A stretch of 64,000 nt of DNA from Andrena cerasifolii (taxonomy: Eukaryota > Arthropoda > Insecta > Hymenoptera > Andrenidae). The translations under genes were made by a program, and so were the position numbers. Shown piece by piece: positions 37,901 to 48,275 of the stretch. Within the stretch, counting starts at the first letter, position 1. Every line of letters begins with the position of its first letter. Below the pieces are notes generated by a model that saw only the letters and a list, made by a program, of their open reading frames with translations, was not told where the DNA came from and did not search any database. The stretch lies in contig NC_135122.1 in the NCBI RefSeq assembly GCF_050908995.1, positions 16,346,501-16,410,500 on the forward strand, read 5' to 3'.

Positions 37901-40900
37901 TCCGTTTCTCGCGCTAGTCCCCTCTCCCGAGAGTATAATGGATCTAAAACGAGGCGGCCGACCCCCTGGCTTTAATCTCTTAACGGGCAAACGACAAAAA
38001 AATATCATTCGTATTCTTCTTGGAAGACGAACGGTCCAGGCTGTCTGGAGTCCCGATCAATTAAGAGATTGCCTTGTCTACGACAATTATCCGGATTAAC
38101 CGATGCGAGTCGAATGGGCGCGCGGATTAGAGGGGCTCTCGCTGTCAGGCAAATCTCATCCACTCCCTAAAATTGAGCGTCCCCGTCCGGGAACGAGCTC
38201 CTTCGAAATCTGTATACAGGTTCGGAAAAGAAGAGGAAAATAAAGCAGTCCTTCAGCTTTCGCGTCAGAATTTTTCCCTCTTCCTGGTATAAGAAACTGG
38301 TCAACCTTCTCTCAGCGCCGATTCGGGGTACCGTCTCTTTTCGGCTACGTTAAAGAGACTGGGAGTCCAAGGTGACGCAGCTGGGCTCGTGAATATTTGC
38401 GCAAAGATGAGATTTATGCATAGACGACGGCGCGTTGGGGCGATTTTAGAACGGGAGGAAAATTTGGCTGCGAGCAGGACGTTGGATGGGAAACATCGCG
38501 TCTGGAATAATCGAATGGCTGAGGGGGTGGGATCCTCGTCGCTCGCGGAGTAATGGAATATCCTCGCTGGATCCTCGGACGTCCGGCTGTTTCATCTTGA
38601 ATGCAGCAGCTAGCTGGCAGCAGGCGGCAGTTTGGTTACTTTGGAATTCTCGATGGTGTCGCGGCGACTCGCCTCTCGGTCGGGAACACTTAGAAAATCG
38701 ATAAGCCCCGGCTCACTTGATCCGCCGTTGGCTGCTGCCAGGCCATATCTTGATTAAAATCAGTGCCGCCTGGTGCTACACGGCTTTCTTCACCCTTCCC
38801 GCCAAGATTCACCCCTCCGCTGGCGATGAATCCGGTTAGTCTCGTTAACGTCTTAAGTCACTGCCTCTCCTCGCCAGCCTCCTCTCAGCCCTGCACTCCA
38901 GCCACGCCACTTTCTCCTACCGAGGACAATGGGACGCGTCGTGCTTCCTCGAAAACTCGCGCTGGCACTCGCGTGCCCCTCGATAAAATCGTCCCTCGGC
39001 CTTGATTAAACGGCGGAGGCGTCGCCGATGACCCGATCTACCTACGACACGTCGTCGTCCTTAACAGGGAGCTGTTACAGAATCCTAGTCGTGCCAGAAG
39101 CTCGTGCAACCGAAGCGAAGTCCCTTATGCAGTCCCCAGACACCCGTTAATTTTCTATCCGCATAAGAATTATTACTATATTTGCAACAAAATAATTCTA
39201 AATTATTTAAACATTTACGCGAGCGTTGCACGAGCTTGGAGCAATACATACATCGCTATTTTTCATCAGCAGAAATACGGACATTTAGAGGATTATATAT
39301 TTAATTACAAATTACTAACAGTTAAACATCTTGAAATATCTTTCTTAAATAGTTTCTGAATTGGCTGATTTATTATTAAAGAATTAATCAATTACTCTGC
39401 AAATTTTCATCGCAAACAAATTTTGTACACCTTCTTTATGACGAGTTACCTCTTAAATCAGCAGAAATCGGGACATTCACCTTATGTTGAGGAGAATTTG
39501 GCTTGAAGGATCAGAATCAGAATTAGAAGAAAAATCTTACCCTTTCCGACTGATCCATGAGACGATATTACGATATCTCTGTCATGCGTGGACCGATTTA
39601 ATTGAATTTGGTCTTGATCGAAAGCTTATATGCGGTTTACATGAGAAAAATGCCTTTAAATTTAGAAAATATTGCAGGCGTGATGAGATATTAATGAAAT
39701 AAGTTCCAGGTTAGGTTGGAATAGCCGTGCGACGAATAAATGATAGCGGTAGCGACACTCAACACACACAGGGTGTCTTTCATGTACTTGGCGTCGAGAC
39801 GCTGCCGCGTCTCTAGATCCCCCTCAGATCGTCACGGGTCGAGCGAATGCTGCGGTGTTTAGTAGAGAGATCATACGGGAGAGTGAAAATTGACTCCTAT
39901 GGTCGATAGATCCGCGCGTTCCCATCGAGCCAGGAAAGTTGAGGCTGCCGGCCTGTGTTTCCGCGATCTCACGGTGTCTCGCTGGTTGCCGAAAGAAACC
40001 GGCCGGCCAGACGAAAGTGAAAGTGCACGCGCGATTGTAGGTCTAGCCCAGTCACGTAGCGATCGGGTAGGAAACGGCTGGCTGGCTCGCACGTAAAATC
40101 GGATCTGCTTAATTTTTTGTGGTCTGATTATGCCGCTGCTACTCGAGCGGGTTAAATCGGTCCCACGAAGCCAGGCTGGCCGTTACAAAATCGGCGGCAA
40201 GGATTTTCTTAACGCTGCAACGCGCGCCGATGATAATCCAAGCTTTTAAAATCTGCATTCGTTATGATGCAAGGCGTCACGCTCTCGCTGCGTAACAGGC
40301 GGAACTAACCGTCAACGGGTAACGCTCGGCTGGAATGGAAAAAGTTAATGACTCGATAAATCGCTTCGACGCAGCCTTCATCTTGGGAAATGGTAAATGT
40401 CAATTAAAACGCTCGATGCGCCGGCTCGCTGTGCGTTGGAACCTTGAACAGAACGATGCGTCTCGGTGGATCCTGTCTCTGCTAGGAACGGCTCGTAGTA
40501 TTTCTCCTCCACGAAACTCCTGTACAGCGTGAAACCCGTCGCTGTTACGGCGCAGCATTTTTCGTTAATTGATCCTTCGAGGAGTGAACTTTGAGGATTC
40601 TCACGAAGACGATTGCGCCTTTACAATGGACGCATCGGACAGAAGATCGCGCTCTTCCCAGTCGCTGGATTGCGAAAGGGAGCAAAAATAAGCGACTCCT
40701 CGATTAACGGTGCTGTAATTTACGAGTTGGAGGGAACACAGCGCGATGAAGCAGACGGGGCGACGGTGTTTTCAGTGGGAGTCGATCGAAGAACACGAGT
40801 CGCGGGAAAGCGCGACGCGCCTTCTTTAAGAGCGAAGTAACAAGGGAATTTCTCAGGACTTTTCTCGTTAAATGTCCGCCCGGGGGCACGGTAAAAGCTG

Positions 40901-43900
40901 GCGAGGCCGTAAAAATGCTCGGCTTCTCGCCGGGACGAAAAAACATTTGCTTCTAATTAATTCGCTGGGACTCGGGTCGCGAAAGGAGCGAGAAAGGCTG
41001 ACCTGTTTCGATTCCAGCAATATTCGATCGGAGAATTTCAAGGGAGTAGGTTTCCCTCAGCTCTCCTGCCACCTTGCAGCCTGTTGCCGCGAGCCTCGGC
41101 TACGATTTCTCCAGCAGAGGAGGGGCTGGGAGAAGCGTAATTGTTTAATTTCGCTGGGCGTTCTCGTTTCGACACGTGACGCCCTTGCCGGGGCAAGATA
41201 ACGAGTGGAATTTCCATGACTATCCTCATTAAACGAGTGCCCGGAGGCAGCATCCGCTCGGATCCGCTCGGATCCGTTGAATCCGATCGAAAGAGCAAAG
41301 ACCATCGACGCCAGAAGGTAACGAACCCCGACGCTACCCGGCTGCGATTGTGTATTTGGAGCACATGCAATATGCTTTGTGCCAGGGTGCCCGGGGGCTA
41401 AGGTATTCCCCGCGGTGGCCCGTGGAGATCCGCCCAAGACCGAGCGTGCACCAAGGGGCGAGGATGCGGAGGACATTGCGCGCGATTCAGAGTCTCATCG
41501 GCGGATACGGATATAGCGAAGGGCAGAATGGAAGAAGGGATGAAGCGGCCACGGTCGGCTGCTGTTTGCCCCGCTCAAATGTTGACCGTAGTATACCCCC
41601 TCGCTACTCCAGGATCATATCCTGCTTTCAGACGTGCCTCTCAGGATATACGCGGGGCCTGGGCCCCTCGCGAGAACGACCGCCGCGAATTCGCGGGGCG
41701 CAGGCGTGACGGATAATAGAAGACCGTAGCGGTAGCAGCGAAATTATTCAGAAAGGTTTTCGACTTTTTATCGTCTTTTGAATCGCGGCATCGCGCGCAA
41801 GCTAATCAAAAGCTGAGTGAATTGAAATCAGTCGTGGCGTCTGACATTCCTCCAGGACTGGGCGCTGGATCGGCGAGCGTAGGCGAGCGGACCCACGCGA
41901 CCAACGAAGCGACGAAGCGTGAAGGAGCGTCGCGCCGCCGCGCTGTGTTTAAAGTAGCGCCCCGTCGTCGTCGCGTTGCGTTAATTCGTCCCGGTGATTA
42001 TGGATCCATTAGTGTGGCAGGCAACAAATAGCACGGTACAATCCAATAACCGTCGCGGCCCATAATAAAAGGGGAGGCGGTTTAAGCACCAGTCGGGGGT
42101 AGTTTAGGTGGCGGCGCGTAGGCACGCACCCACGTACGAGCTGGCGCGGCTGTGTGCTCGTGTTTACTAGTAGATATCCAGCTCTCTCCTCTTCCCCATG
42201 TCCCCAGTCACCCCTGTAGGGTTCTATTCCCTTCCTACCCCCGCCCACCCTCTATCATTCTTTCCTTTCCGTTCGCTGTGCCTCTCGCCAGTGCTCCCCT
42301 CTTTCTCCTATCGCTTCGTGCCCGATTCTGTACGCGCTGGTGCGACCAGAGAGGGGTGACATCCCCAATACCGGCCAGATAGCGATCACTGCGTTCATTG
42401 TCGCATCACCGTAATATCCTGCCGTGCCGACGGGTAACGGTGGGCGCCCGAACCTTTCGCTTGAACATTTTCCAGCAATTCTGTATCATAGAATTCAAAT
42501 CTTCCACCAGTCCACGTAGAGCGACCTCTTCCTCGGAACGAAACAATTTTCTCCCAGCTTTAAGATCTATCCTGGAAATGCTGTATTATACTACTTATTG
42601 GTACGGGGTATACAGCAAAGACGCGTTTGGAGTGGTTCAGTGAAAGCAACTCGAAGCTCGTCGAAGCCATCGCTATTAACAGAGCGCGACGACTACCAGC
42701 GACGACCACGATGACGACGACGATGATGGCTCGAGAAGAAACGGAACCTCCGCGTTCACCAATACAACTCCGACCACCGAACGGGGTGAATGGCGAGCGG
42801 AGGGTGGACTAAAAGCCTCGACTCGGCGTTTCGGCTGAACACTGCCATCCAGCGACGTGTTAATTATCCCGCGGTGTTTCGCGCGGAACAAAAATCGCGG
42901 CACCGAGCCGATCGTTCAATGGGAATTAATTGGAAACGGACTTTGAACGTGTCCCCGTGGAAATGAATTCTTTATACTCGTATTATATCGACTTTCAGAT
43001 ATTTGGTAACGCGCACTTCGATCGTGGACACTGTTGCCGTTTAAGGGGAGGGTCCGGTCTAAGAGTCGAGTTTTTTTTATTTCATTTTTCGAATGTTCAA
43101 CCTTTTAGGAATACGTGTTTAAAAGGATTTGTTGAAATTCGTAAAATTCCCGAAGTTACAGGCATTTGAGTAGCGGCAAATGCATGGGTAACACCCGGCC
43201 ACTCGGCACTCACGTAAAACTTTAAACGCGTTTTTCTCGAAACAGTCTTCTCAAAACGGTGGGACCTGTATCTCCAAAAGTTATTATCCGATTCTACTGA
43301 AACTTTTTTACTTTGAAGAATATACTTCTGGCTAGAAGGGAAATCAGAAAAAATACAAGAATTGAAAATTTATAATTTTCAAAGGCGCTGAAAGGACGAA
43401 AAATATAGGGGAAAAGTGATTTCAAACTTCAAGTGTTGTTATTTTCTAAAAAAAATGTAATTTTTGTATTTTTTTTGGTTTCCCCCTAGCCAGAAGTATA
43501 TTCTTCAAAATATAAAAAGTTTCAGTCGAATCGGATAATAACTTTTAGGGATACAGGTCCCACCGATTTTGATCAATTTTTTGACGCCTTGACTTTAACG
43601 ACTCTCCAGTGCCGTCTGTAATGATTAATTATAAAACAAAAAATATATTTCTATAACTCGAGACATCCTTAATACAATGCAAAACGTCCCATTAAATTAT
43701 ATTTAGTAGTTTTCCTTTAATTAATTCCTAAAGATCACCTATTTTTTGGGGCTCTAGACCGGAACCTCCCCTTAAGGGGATAGTGGACTTTTGGATACGT
43801 AAAATCGTTAGTTTCTTTGACGCTAAATTACTTTGATACCAAACAATCGTTATAGTCGTGCTTTTGACAATCTATTGCGGGCATGTTTGCGAATATTTAC

Positions 43901-46900
43901 AACAAAAAAAATCGTCGGAATGTATAAAATTGTCGAAGTTATTAATCGTTGAAGGTTGTCCTGTACGGCGCGCCGCTGCATTGAATTTTTATTTGAATTT
44001 TTTCATCAACATTTATTTAAAATGTTCGTAAAGACTTTCAGAAGCAGTAAAATAAATAATATCGATTTTTTAAGCTGAAATAGTCCACTACCCCCTTAAT
44101 GGGCTGCGAGGGATGAATTACTTTCTGCGTTCACTGAATCATTCAGTGGGGCCCGTTCATTCTGGATATTTGGGATCGCATCAATACCGATCGGATCTTA
44201 GGAAGAGAAGGAAGTCAGGATTTGGAATATTTAATAGCCGCGGGTTAATATCTTGTCGAACGTTGGCGGTCGGCAATAAATACTTCGCACCATTTTTCAG
44301 GATCGAATTCGCCCGCTGAATATACGAAATTTGTTTGTTATGTTTCGGCGCAGGTCGACGCGCAGCCAGAGATTCGCCGGGTTGTTAAAAATACACAGCA
44401 ACACATATAGAAACGAGTACGTGCTCGTGCGTCCTAAATCCAAAATTCCGATCGAGCCATTAAGCCGATTTCCACGAGATTCGAAGGGAAATTCATGCAT
44501 TCGCCGGGCAACAAATAAGAAGATTTATAGAATATCGCTTTTCCCCTGTCAAAAAACACCACGCAAAATTCCCTACAATTTCCCGGAGCCGTTAGCTGGA
44601 ACCAGACAAGGGAGCCGTGCTTACCTCTCCACCGAATCCTTTCGAATAAATTGAACTCCTTCGTCTAAGACGTTCTCGATTTTCAAGTATCCCACGGTTT
44701 TTCGCAGTAGCCCCAGCGAAGTAAATCTCACCCCCAACCGTTGCGAGCAATCTCGCGAAATCCCTTTCCCCCTCGTTCACTTTGCAGACTGTTAAACGCA
44801 CGCAACCGCTAATCTCGAGGCGGATGGTTTTAAGGCGATCGCGCCACGTGCGTTCGTATAAACGTGCTCGCCGATCTTTACTGCCCCGCGCCAGCCTCTT
44901 CCGACTCCTGCTCCCGCGGCCGACTTTATGTGCCTGTCGAGCAAATGAAATGAAATTCATGCAAATCGTGGCCACGGTCGACCGGTCCGCCGTGGCTTTT
45001 GTATCGGGGCGGCGATGCGTCCAACCTATATCACGAGGGTGAAACCCGTGCTTCCCCCTCGCAGCGACGAGCTCGAATCAAGTCCCAACCATTGCCACGT
45101 CTTTTCGCGGTCCCGAGCGTTTAGGGGTGATCTCGCTCGTTGGTACATTGAAATTTTATCGACCATCTTCGTATAACCCTTCGGCCACTGTGCACGGTCC
45201 AGGTAGCCAGGGGTGGGGGTGGACGGTCGTAGGTGTTCCTCTTTCTTTCGCGTGCAATGTCGGAGGGTCGTTGGGCGAATGGAGGTGCAGTTGCAGGAAA
45301 CTCGGGGCATGTACAGTGGCGGACATATACTTATGAACATAGTCATTTTCAATCTTTTATTACGCTTTACAATCAAACGTACATAGATCGTGTAATTATA
45401 TTGGAATTATCAATAATACAATTTATGCTCTATGGATACATACGATATATTTTGCTTCAAATTCATAGCAAATGCAACATAATAAAAGGACAACATTTCT
45501 TGTTACAGATTTCAGCGACACAAATTGTCTTTTATAATGTTATTTAAGCTGCGAAAGTTTGATCTTGATCGACAAATTTTTCGAGGTGCCGCAAGCCAGT
45601 CAAAAGTCACGCAATCAGTAAATATGAATTTTTGAATGGCTTGCGGCACCTCAAAAAATTTGTTGATCAGGATCAAACTTTCACAGCTTAAATAACTTTA
45701 TAAATGGCAACTTTGCCCAGTATTAGGAGTCATGAATAATATATTTCGTTCCACCCTACTGAGCAGGCCATTTCATGGCATTTATTTTTTTCTTTGCTAG
45801 AAATTCTTTTACAACACGTGCCCTATGTTTCGGATCGTTATCTGCCTGGTAAATCCATTTTTTTGCGTATTTTATCTTTAGCAAATGGAAGAAGAACATT
45901 TTTTATAACATCTAAATAAACAAAGCGATCCATAATTAACGTTTATTTATTCGTTATTTTAAGTAAAATAGCTTAAGGTGACAGTAATTGGTTAGGTGTC
46001 CGTAATTAGGTCCTTTACCCTACGTCTCACATAATATTTGCCATCAGAACCGAATCGGTTAAACTTACTTTCGTCAGCGAATACAACTTTGGACCATTTT
46101 TCTGCCGTCCATGTAATATGAGTTTTTGCGAATCGAAGTCTATCACGTCGATTCTTTTCGGATATTAGAGGTTTTTTTCGGGCTACTCTCCCCATCAACT
46201 TAAACTCATTTAAGCGACGTTGAACCATTCTTCCACTTTTTGTTATGTCTACAGCAGTTTTAAAACGATCAGCTTTGGAGGTTCGGTGAATCACACGGTC
46301 AGTGTGAACATCCGTTTTACGTGGTTTTTACTTTCCGAGGAACATTATCTGCTGTTTTATTCACTTCTATGTCCTTTATAACTGCGTAACAAGCTCCAAC
46401 AGTTATTCCCAATCCCTTAGAAATGCTTCGATATGTATTACCGTGCTTTCGAAGCAGCTGCATTTGCAGCCGTTGTTTTGATGTAATATTTTTACCTTTA
46501 CTCATAATTAAAATAACTTTAACGTACACTGTGTAACGTACAGAACATCCACGATCGTTTCTGGCGCAACGAAAACTGAACATTGGTTGTTTACACTGTA
46601 AGAAAGTCGTTCAGTTCGCGTGCTCATAAGTATGTGTCCGCCGATGTGTCGTAGGCGAACATTACAACCTCCAGTATTTCGAGTTACATTTACCTAGTTA
46701 AATCACAAATATCCAGGAAACCATTACATAAATTACGCTTTCGAAATACTCGACGAAAATCATTAAATCTAATACGGCCTTTATGATACAGTTCCTGAAA
46801 GTTTAATTATCGCTGTGCTCATAATTACATGTCCGCCACTGTATAGGTGTTCGAAATGTCGAGAGAGGGATGGCTGTATTTTCAAATGGGACGGGGTGGT

Positions 46901-48275
46901 GTTAGAAGCGTTATTCCCATAGTGACTCGTGAAATTCGTTTTCTGTTGCAGGCCATGCGAAGAACGGACCCAACTACTACGGCAAACTGATCGGTGCCCT
47001 GCCACAGTTCGCTCACGGAATCAAAGGCGACACGTACGTCGTGGACGACACGACGATATTCATAAAGGGCTTCTGCTACGATGGGACTGCGCCTGACGTT
47101 TACTTCTGGATCGGTAATAGCTCCGCGCCCAGTCCCAGCGGTTACATCGTCCCGTACCCGGAAGTGGAGGAGGGCAGGTAAAGAATGATTCCTCCTCAGC
47201 GCGCGTACGAGCGCAGCGTCTTGCCCCGAAACGCCTGAAACATGACCAGCCCTCTCGTTCGGTCGAACTCGAGCACTTTGATCCTCCTCACGATCCTCGG
47301 AAGAAAACCCGCCGCTGGTTCTCGCACGAGCGACCGTGAACGATGGATAAAAGCGCGGGAGGCCGCGTGCGCGGTCAGGGTTGACGCGCGAGAGCCACGA
47401 ACGCTGAGAAGAAAGACAGGGGAGAGAAAGAAAAGGAACGAGGGTGTGGGGAGGGGGGGTCGGCTGTTGGACGAGAGCGGCATACCGTAACCGAGGGACG
47501 AAATGAAACTCAAAGAGCCTGTTGTGCGCGGCGAAGGGGTAGTCTCGGGGCTGACGGGGGGGATGGAAACAGGAGGAATGCTGGACGAACCAGATCGCGG
47601 GGGTGCAGTTAATAAAACGGGAATTATACGGCGATCTCGTTCGGATGAAATCCGCGCGAGCACTTTATTACGTTTCGACTCGCCGGCACTTGTCTCTTCC
47701 CCCATGGAAATTCGGTAGCAAAGTCGTAAACAGTAGCGTGGAGAATTCTTTCACCCTCCGTATCTGCTTAAGTCGATTTTAACAGAGCCCTGCTCTTTTG
47801 GATACGATCCAGCAGGGATTATTCCGGGCAATCGATATTTTCACAGGTCACGAGGCAAATTCATGGATGCATCCGAATTTTTTGTCAGGTCACGCGTAAC
47901 TTTCGTGTAGTACTTACTGTTACGATACCGCGACTCATATTTACCGCGGATAGTATAACAGTCTTTTGCTGGAGCTCGACTTTCCCGCCCAGCGGCGCGG
48001 GATTGTTTGCTGAAAATCGGCGACGCCTCGATGCGAATCGACGCGCACGATCGTCTCTGGGACTGGCCAGCGGGAAACGCGGTATTATCGGAGCAGTTAC
48101 GGGCACAATAGAGGGACACGAGGTTCTTCACTGTTTTTTTTTTTTTGCGTTCTGTCTGCGCAGGGATCCGCCGGTGCTCAAACCGAACAACTATACGGAC
48201 ATCATTCTGAAGCTGCCTGGCGGAAAGCGGATACGGGACATCAAATGGCTCAGCGTTTGGTGCCGTCGTTTCGCC
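25931..48275 (+). CDS. Skeletor-type DM13 protein, first three coding exons (partial, continues beyond window)
   Basis: Coding exons 25931-25997, 46952-47177 and 48164-48275 join (phases 1, 2, then 0) to give the first 135 residues. Residues 1-22 form a signal peptide (MDATSLRLISGLLLFAYTTS). From about residue 31 a DM13 domain follows: YYGKLIGALPQFAHGIKGD, the VVDDTTIFIKGFCYDG core, YFWIGNS, then RIRDIKWLSVWCRRFA. The SVWC-x-x-FA ending fits insect Skeletor better than Knickkopf, which has the same fold. Skeletor was described as a spindle-matrix protein in Drosophila; its DM13 and DOMON domains suggest redox or surface roles. Introns are 20954 bp, 986 bp and over 15.7 kb. Later exons (second DM13, DOMON) must lie past 64000. 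Confidence 0.8.
26243..26821. mobile_element. TA-flanked element with GGTAATATGCCAC ends, possible pogo-like relic
   Basis: Inverted ends GGGTAGCTCGTGGTAATATG and GGGTAACTCGGGGTAATATG, flanked by TA (26241-26242 and 26822-26823). The right end repeats a GGTGGCATATTACC unit three times. On the minus strand (about 26605-26730) a short frame reads CAICELCYYDKKG, CDWVKTTCCKKWIHEDCV and CLVC before a stop. This CxxC...H..C arrangement resembles the C-terminal zinc-binding tail of some insect pogo/jerky-type transposases. The rest is deleted. Confidence 0.65.
26605..26730 (-). pseudogene. Cys/His-rich transposase C-terminal remnant
   Basis: About 40 codons ending with TAG on the minus strand. Paired cysteines and a WIHEDC motif suggest a PHD/RING-like zinc site. 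Its position inside a TA-flanked element makes it a likely transposase tail rather than a host exon. Confidence 0.45.
26824..31941. other. Intron 1 of the Skeletor-type gene, first unique stretch
   Basis: No exon recognised. It includes a pyrimidine-rich tract (27600-27760), a GC dinucleotide run (28226-28239) and a GC-rich stretch with CCCCTACCA-like short repeats (30870-31050). Confidence 0.5.
31942..32840 (-). mobile_element. Internally deleted Tc1/mariner element (899 bp)
   Basis: Ends CAGTATGTAACAGAAGTAAG and (complement) CAGTGTGTAACAAAAGTAAG are flanked by TA at 31940-31941 and 32841-32842. The minus strand carries the C-terminal part of a Tc1-type DDE transposase, split by a frameshift near 32460. 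The N-terminal DNA-binding half and first catalytic Asp are missing. Confidence 0.9.
32087..32560 (-). pseudogene. Tc1-type transposase C-terminal remnant
   Basis: The first frame reads FFGVGKIIILKGKVNSQVYL, then after a frameshift ILQQDNAPIHTAKIVKKHL and WPPQSPDLSPIENMWYILK, giving the second Asp and the final acidic residue of the catalytic triad. Truncated and frameshifted, hence not functional. Confidence 0.88.
32843..33734. other. Intron 1 of the Skeletor-type gene, unique stretch
   Basis: No exon, RNA gene or repeat recognised. Confidence 0.5.
33735..33765. repeat. Solo Tc1-like terminal repeat
   Basis: TA followed by CAGTGGCCGACAAAAATGTT, close to Tc1-like ends such as that at 45314. 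No matching opposite end was seen within several kilobases, so this is probably a fragment. Confidence 0.4.
33940..34400. repeat. Interspersed repeat with GACTTC-AAAAGGAGGAGGTT motif and internal hairpin
   Basis: The ACTTCCAAAAGGAGGAGGTT block and ACGCGTGGACCGATTTGGAT recall a dispersed repeat common in arthropod genomes; its class is uncertain. At about 34170-34385 two arms around AGGTGCGCTAAAA and GGTGCCAAAATAGAAACA pair as an imperfect hairpin. Confidence 0.45.
34401..36731. other. Intron 1 of the Skeletor-type gene, unique stretch
   Basis: Chance ORFs only. A pyrimidine-rich tract (36478-36725) abuts the following foldback. Confidence 0.5.
36732..37729. repeat. Large foldback element (998 bp) with nested inner hairpin
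   Basis: Arms of about 330 bp pair from GAGCTATTCCACGTCAAAAC (36732) to its complement ending at 37729, and ATCC is repeated directly at both flanks (36728-36731, 37730-37733). The loop holds an independent shorter hairpin (about 37063-37148) with arms containing AAAAATAGTAGGAATATCTG. Non-coding. It lies in intron 1 of the Skeletor-type gene. Confidence 0.8.
37734..39427. other. Intron 1 of the Skeletor-type gene, unique stretch
   Basis: Nothing coding recognised. AT-rich from about 39150. Confidence 0.5.
39428..39486 (+). repeat. Roughly 58-bp module shared with the interior of hAT MITE copy 2
   Basis: ACACCTTCTTTATGACGAGT through GGGACATTCACCTTA recurs almost identically at about 50325-50384, where it interrupts the arms of a hAT-type MITE. 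Confidence 0.7.
39510..39816 (+). repeat. Dispersed repeat family R, copy 1
   Basis: About 300 bp nearly identical to 52330-52634, from the ATCCATGAGACGATATTACG region to a GTCGAGACGCTGCCGCGTCT hairpin-like end. It includes an open frame (to TAA at 39700-39702) that the other copy keeps. No known protein is recognised. Confidence 0.75.
39817..43040. other. Intron 1 of the Skeletor-type gene, unique stretch
   Basis: GC-rich, with chance ORFs and a short tandem GGATCCGCTC duplication (about 41257-41276). No exon recognised. Confidence 0.5.
43045..43771 (-). mobile_element. TTAA-flanked element family A, copy 2 (inverted, 727 bp)
   Basis: Flanked by TTAA (43041-43044, 43772-43775), with ends GGGGAGGGTCCGGTCTA and (complement) GGGGAGGTTCCGGTCTA. 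It is the reverse complement of the copies at 12.7 and 61.7 kb and keeps their internal inverted repeat. Its right TTAA is also the left TTAA of the next element. Confidence 0.85.
43776..44095. mobile_element. TTAA-flanked element C (320 bp), abutting family A copy 2
   Basis: Ends GGGGATAGTGGACT and (complement) GGGGGTAGTGGACT, flanked by TTAA at 43772-43775 (shared) and 44096-44099. AT-rich and non-coding. Confidence 0.75.
44100..45311. other. Intron 1 of the Skeletor-type gene, unique stretch
   Basis: No exon or repeat recognised. Confidence 0.5.
45530..45760. repeat. Palindromic repeat P, copy 1, inside the Tc1 element
   Basis: Arms of about 70 bp containing GAGGTGCCGCAAGCCA and its complement (45531-45600, 45632-45705), with right-hand flank to about 45760. 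A related copy, opposite in orientation, lies at 61487-61675. Confidence 0.75.
45750..46510 (-). pseudogene. Tc1-type transposase remnant, disrupted
   Basis: Starting from an ATG at 46503, the minus strand gives KGKNITSKQRLQMQLLRKHG (helix-turn-helix), later KPLISEKNRRDRLRFAKTH, then VVFADESKFNRFGSDGKYY with the first catalytic Asp. After frame changes it continues with FVYLDVIKNVLLPFAKDK and QADNDPKHRARVVKEFLAKK (second Asp), ending at KWPAQ and a stop where the palindromic repeat begins. The third acidic residue is missing. Confidence 0.85.
46952..47177 (+). CDS. Skeletor-type gene, coding exon 2 (DM13 N-terminal and core)
   Basis: The acceptor TTCTGTTGCAG ends at 46951 and the donor after GGCAG is GTAAAG. 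The exon encodes NYYGKLIGALPQFAHGIKGD and the DDTTIFIKGFCYDG core through PYPEVEEG, ending in a split Arg codon. The acceptor lies about 110 bp after the right end of the Tc1 relic. Confidence 0.88.
47178..48163 (+). other. Intron 2 of the Skeletor-type gene
   Basis: 986 bp, GT-AG, with a T-rich run shortly before the acceptor at 48163. Chance ORFs only. Confidence 0.8.
48164..48275 (+). CDS. Skeletor-type gene, coding exon 3 (DM13 C-terminal part)
   Basis: The acceptor GTCTGCGCAG ends at 48163 and the donor is GTGAGT at 48276. The exon completes the split Arg codon and encodes DPPVLKPNNYTDIILKLPGG then RIRDIKWLSVWCRRFA, the conserved last strand of DM13. It ends in phase 0; no following exon was found before 64000. 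Confidence 0.88.

Larger units (their letters stand above)
45314..46841 (-). mobile_element. Decayed Tc1-type element with two-repeat right end (1528 bp)
   Basis: Both outer ends start CAGTGGCGGACAT and are flanked by TA (45312-45313, 46842-46843). A second, inner copy of the terminal repeat lies at about 46615-46643, an arrangement like the IR/DR ends of Tc1 relatives. The minus-strand transposase is broken. A palindromic repeat (about 45531-45705) and flanking sequence replace its 3' part. Confidence 0.88.

Noticed and set aside
39428..39816. CRISPR-like or tandem array, because of repeated modules
   Set aside because: Only dispersed single copies, no regular spacing, and a eukaryotic context.
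47765..47820. Hairpin-like CCCTGCT...AGCAGGG, considered as a tRNA or small RNA
   Set aside because: No cloverleaf, T-arm or anticodon arrangement; a short chance stem in intron 2.
46952..48275. Knickkopf rather than Skeletor identity for the DM13 exons
   Set aside because: Knickkopf has the same DM13 fold, but the SVWC-x-x-FA ending fits Skeletor better; exons outside the window would settle it.
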